In this document: one piece after another, positions 60,957-64,000 of the stretch
Layout of the letters: the number at the start of each line of letters is the position of its first letter
How positions within the stretch are numbered: the stretch's first letter is position 1
Assembly: GCA_036825615.1 (NCBI GenBank)
Contig: DAISXY010000003.1
Span: forward strand, 1 to 64,000
Length of the DNA: 64,000 nucleotides
Source: JAICXG01 sp036825615
GTDB lineage: Bacteria > Verrucomicrobiota > Verrucomicrobiia > Chthoniobacterales > UBA10450
Direction of reading: 5' to 3'
Program-made: the position numbers and the translations under genes
Notes under the pieces: model-generated
The model's input: only the letters and a program-made list of their open reading frames with translations
What the model was told of the DNA's origin: nothing
Databases searched by the model: none

Positions 60957-63804
60957 CGGGCTGATTGCCACAGAGCTTCTGCTCCGGCGTCGTGCCCGTG
61001 AGATCGTGGTGGCGTGCCCGCCGTCGATGCTTGGCCAGTGGAAGGATGAGCTGGAGACGCGATTTGGATTGTTGTTCGAGATCTTGGATCGCGCCTACGT
61101 CGAGCGCGTTCGTCAGGAACGCGGCTATGGAGTCAACGCGTGGGAGACCTACCCGCGCTTCTTGATCTCTCACAATCTCCTGATCGACGAAAGCTACGCC
61201 GGACCGCTCAGGGACTGGCTGGATAATCTTCGTCCGCGCTCCCTTTTCATTCTCGACGAAGCGCACCACGCGGCACCCGCGAGCGGTTCGCGTTATGCGA
61301 TCGACTCGCGGTTTACCCGTGCGATCCGAGACTTGGCGTCTCGTTTTGAGCACCGCTTATTCCTCTCGGCGACACCGCACAACGGGCATTCCAACAGCTT
61401 CAGTGCGCTCCTGGAACTGCTCGATCCCCAACGGTTCACACGTGGCGTTAAGGTGGTGAAGAACAACTTGGAGGCGGTCATGGTCCGTCGCCTGAAGGAA
61501 GACATCCGTCAGCTTACGGGTGGATTTCCAGAGCGGAATGTTGTTCAGATCGACCTCGGTCCCGATGTGGTTTCAAACGATGCGCCGGAGATCGTTCTGT
61601 CGCGCTTATTGGAAGAATACCGGCAGGTGCGCGCCGCGCGGATGGCGGGTGCGACAAGGCGCAAACAAGCGCAAGCGGGGTTGCTAATCACGCACCTGCA
61701 GCAACGCCTGCTTTCGTCAATCGAGGCGTTCGCGCGCACACTTAATGTTCACCGCCGGACAATGGAGCGGTTGTGGGCGGAGGAGAGAAAGGAACATGTC
61801 AGTGCCGGAGAGAAGGCACCGGCGAATCTTGATCTACTCGCCCGTCCTGTTGATCGGGATGATGATCGCGCCGAGCTCGCCGAAGAGGAGCTGGAAGCGA
61901 TCGAAGACACTCAGGTTGCTAGCGCGACGGAGTTTGCCTTCGAGAGCGCGACGGACGCCGAGCGCAATCGAGAACGCGCCCTTCTCGATCAGATGCACGA
62001 GATTGCGGAGGGTGCGAGGGGATTGCCCGACGCACGCGTCCGTTCGCTGATTCAGTGGATCGGCGAGAGAATGTGCGCAGGTGTTCGTGTTCCGGGCGAA
62101 GGCCGACCGGTTGAAGGTGCAAAGTGGGACGACCTCCGCGTTCTAATCTTCACCGAGTACGACGACACCAAGCGATACATCGTCGAGATGCTCAGGACCG
62201 CGATTGCCGGAACTCACCTGGCCGACCACCGCATCGAAGTCTTCCACGGGCCGACACCGCCGATGAAGCGCGAGGCGATCAAGCGCGCATTCAATCTCCC
62301 GCCTGCTGAGCATCCGGTCCGCATTCTTGTTGCGACCGATGCAGCGCGTGAAGGGCTAAACCTACAAGCCCACTGCTACAATCTCTTTCACATCGACGTT
62401 CCGTGGAATCCCAGCCGTCTCGAGCAACGGAATGGCCGCATCGACCGGAAGATGCAGCCGGCGAGTGCGGTCTTCTGTCATTATTTCGTTTACGTAGACC
62501 GCCCTGAAGATCGCGTTCTTCGTGCTCTAGTCCGGAAGACGGAAACCATCCGAAGGGAACTCGGTAGTCTTGCGGATATTCTCGAAGCGCGTCTCGCATC
62601 GACCCTGAATCACGGCATCGCGCACGATTCCGTCGGCCGTTTGGAACAGCAGATTGCCGACGAGGGCATCGACCCGGAGAAGCAGGCGATCACCGAAGAA
62701 GAGTTGGAAGTCACGCGCGAACGGCGCGATCAGCTGGAGCAGCAGATCGACACATTGCGCGGGCGAATCAACGAAGCCAAACGCTGGATCGGGCTGGAAA
62801 GTGATGAGTTGCGTGATGCGTTGTCCTGCTCGCTGGAGATCCTCGGGAGCGAAGCGCTGAAGCCGGTGGAATCAAACAACGGCGGCCCTCCGCGCTACAT
62901 CTTCCCGAGTCTCGACACCAGACGTGGCGCGGACCCGACGTGGGCAGCAACACTAGATAGTCTGCGCGTTCCGCCGGACGAAGGAAAACGTGATCACGCG
63001 TGGCGAAAGGAATCTCCGATTCGTCCGGTTGTCTTTTCGGCCCCGGATGAAATCGACGATGACATCGTTCAACTCCATCTTTCCCATCGCGTCGTTCAGC
63101 GCCTGCTCGGCCGGTTCTCCGCGCAGGGTTTTGTGCATCACGATCTGTCCCGCGCTTGTTTGGCCCAAAGCGATGATGCCATTCCGCGCGTCGTCCTTCT
63201 TGGTCGCCTTTCCCTTTATGGAGCGGGCGCCGTTCGGCTCCACGATGAACTCCTCACCGTCACGGCCAAGTGGACGCCTCCGGCCAACCGTCACGATTCG
63301 CTGACACCGTATGCGCGCGAAGCCGAAGCGCGGACGTTAGAGCTGCTCGACGACGCGATGAAGGCAAACGCCAGCCGCTCGATCCCCGAACCTGTGGTCG
63401 AAAAGCTGAAGGCCGCGATCGAACGCGACATCACCGAGCTTCTCCCTCACTTGAATCATCGCGGCGAAGCTGCACGCATCGACGCTGAGAAGAGGCTGAC
63501 GCAACGCGGCCGAGCAGAGTCCGAATCACTGAAAAAGATCCTCGAGGATCAGAAGCGGCGAGTTGCCGCGGAGTTGGGCAAGTCGCCTGATCTCCAGACC
63601 TATCTCAACCTCGGCGCTGGGCACGCGCCGGATGAAAGCGAGCGACGGCAGTATGAAGCCAATCGCCGGTATTGGGGCCGATGGCTGGCGAACGTTGACC
63701 AAGACATCAATACGGAGCCGTCGCGTATTCTCGATTTCTACAACGTGAACACGTCGCGCATCGAGCCGGTTGGTATCGCTTACCTTTGGCCAATCACTGG
63801 ATGA
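60957..63804 (+). CDS. drmD: DISARM SNF2-family helicase DrmD, C-terminal part
   Basis: The part after the gap has about 950 residues. It continues with LIATELLLRRRAREIVVACP, the helicase box RSLFILDEAHHAAPASGSRY, LFLSATPHNGHSNSFSALLE and ATDAAREGLNLQAHCYNLFH, and motif VI SRLEQRNGRIDRKMQP. A coiled-coil-rich C terminus (about 62670-63650) follows. This matches the DISARM helicase DrmD. With DrmA, DrmB, DrmC and a methylase it should act against incoming phage DNA; those genes would lie to the right of the window. The stop overlaps the next gene (ATGA). Confidence 0.88.
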
Positions 63805-64000
63805 GCCGCATGACATCTCCAGATCCTTTTGCGCGAACGGTTCGCCTGCGGATCAAAATCAGCGACGGACAGCTTCATCTCGCAGATGGATCGGCGTTAC
63901 CTGCATTGGCGAAAGATACCGAAGCTGAATTAACACTGCCTGCGTTCGCAATTGTCGATGACGCGACACGTGCGCGCCTCACGGGCGAAATGAATGTTCG
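63801..64000 (+). CDS. Start of an unknown gene after drmD (truncated by the window)
   Basis: The frame opens ATG 63801 overlapping the drmD stop and reads MSRMTSPDPFARTVRLRIKI, then HLADGSALPALAKDTEAELT, to the window end without a stop. It is not recognised as drmMI, drmA, drmB or drmC from these 66 residues. Its coupling to drmD suggests a role in the same defence cluster. Confidence 0.65.
   Translation, partial: MSRMTSPDPFARTVRLRIKISDGQLHLADGSALPALAKDTEAELTLPAFAIVDDATRARLTGEMNV

Larger units (their letters stand above)
55460..64000. mobile_element. Putative integrative defence island at tRNA-Lys (left end)
   Basis: It begins next to tRNA-Lys with a tyrosine recombinase. Unknown proteins, HTH proteins, a replication-type HTH gene, a DnaC-like ATPase and then DISARM drmD follow, all on + and mostly overlapping or closely spaced. 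It contains no TCGTTAGG motif, unlike the rest of the window. The right end is outside the window. The recombinase lies on the 5' side of the tRNA, opposite to the usual 3'-end integration, so the exact boundary and att core are unknown. Confidence 0.65.

Overview
The window is a high-GC bacterial chromosome segment. The gene set, the gene order and the repeat types suggest a Verrucomicrobiota-like lineage (Spartobacteria/Chthoniobacterales type). This is an inference from gene content: PafA/Dop-family protein in an otherwise Gram-negative context, GldA/F/G-like ABC transporter with a DUF4340 partner, DUF5069, DUF6580, PEP-CTERM-type CPBP protease, and decayed CSLREA/propeller-type surface proteins. 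There is one 10-N assembly gap (60947-60956).

Layout. 1-140: 3' part of a 5S rRNA gene with a strong terminator. 189-8911: ferritin-like protein; a leftward ABC-2 operon (ATPase, permease, GldG-like, DUF4340); MFS exporter; GNAT; a pentameric ligand-gated ion channel homologue interrupted by an apparent frameshift. 9023-28844: housekeeping genes mainly on + (mutS, TPR protein, DUF4142, ftsY, tRNA-Arg, glycosyltransferase, phhB, PafA/Dop homologue, DCC-LMF1 fusion, fahA, rpsT, and a pyruvate dehydrogenase operon pdhABC). 29118-32148: a compact acyl-carrier-protein plus two flavin-halogenase-like oxidoreductases. 32371-35880: cation/proton antiporter, cysE, fabI. 35867-46776: a long leftward run (HTTM pair, HIT, ATP-cone-like gene, nrdR, topB, dprA with a toxin-antitoxin pair, ssb, rpsF, pth, rplY, prs). 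46936-55293: coiled-coil protein, HAD phosphatase, hybrid histidine kinase, CPBP protease, nadE, esterase. 55385-64000: tRNA-Lys followed by a tyrosine recombinase, small unknown genes, replication-type HTH and DnaC-like genes, and then a DISARM SNF2 helicase (drmD) running into the right edge. This last part looks like an integrated defence island.

The strongest unexplained signal is not a gene. The 8-mer TCGTTAGG (reverse complement CCTAACGA) occurs 24 times by my hand count, on both strands, in several reading frames. About two copies would be expected for this base composition. None lie in the island at the right end. The window also encodes DprA and SSB, so a DNA-uptake-like role is worth testing, but it is not shown. 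Several families of inverted repeats sit between genes. Many neighbouring genes overlap by exactly 4 bases (ATGA), indicating tight translational coupling.
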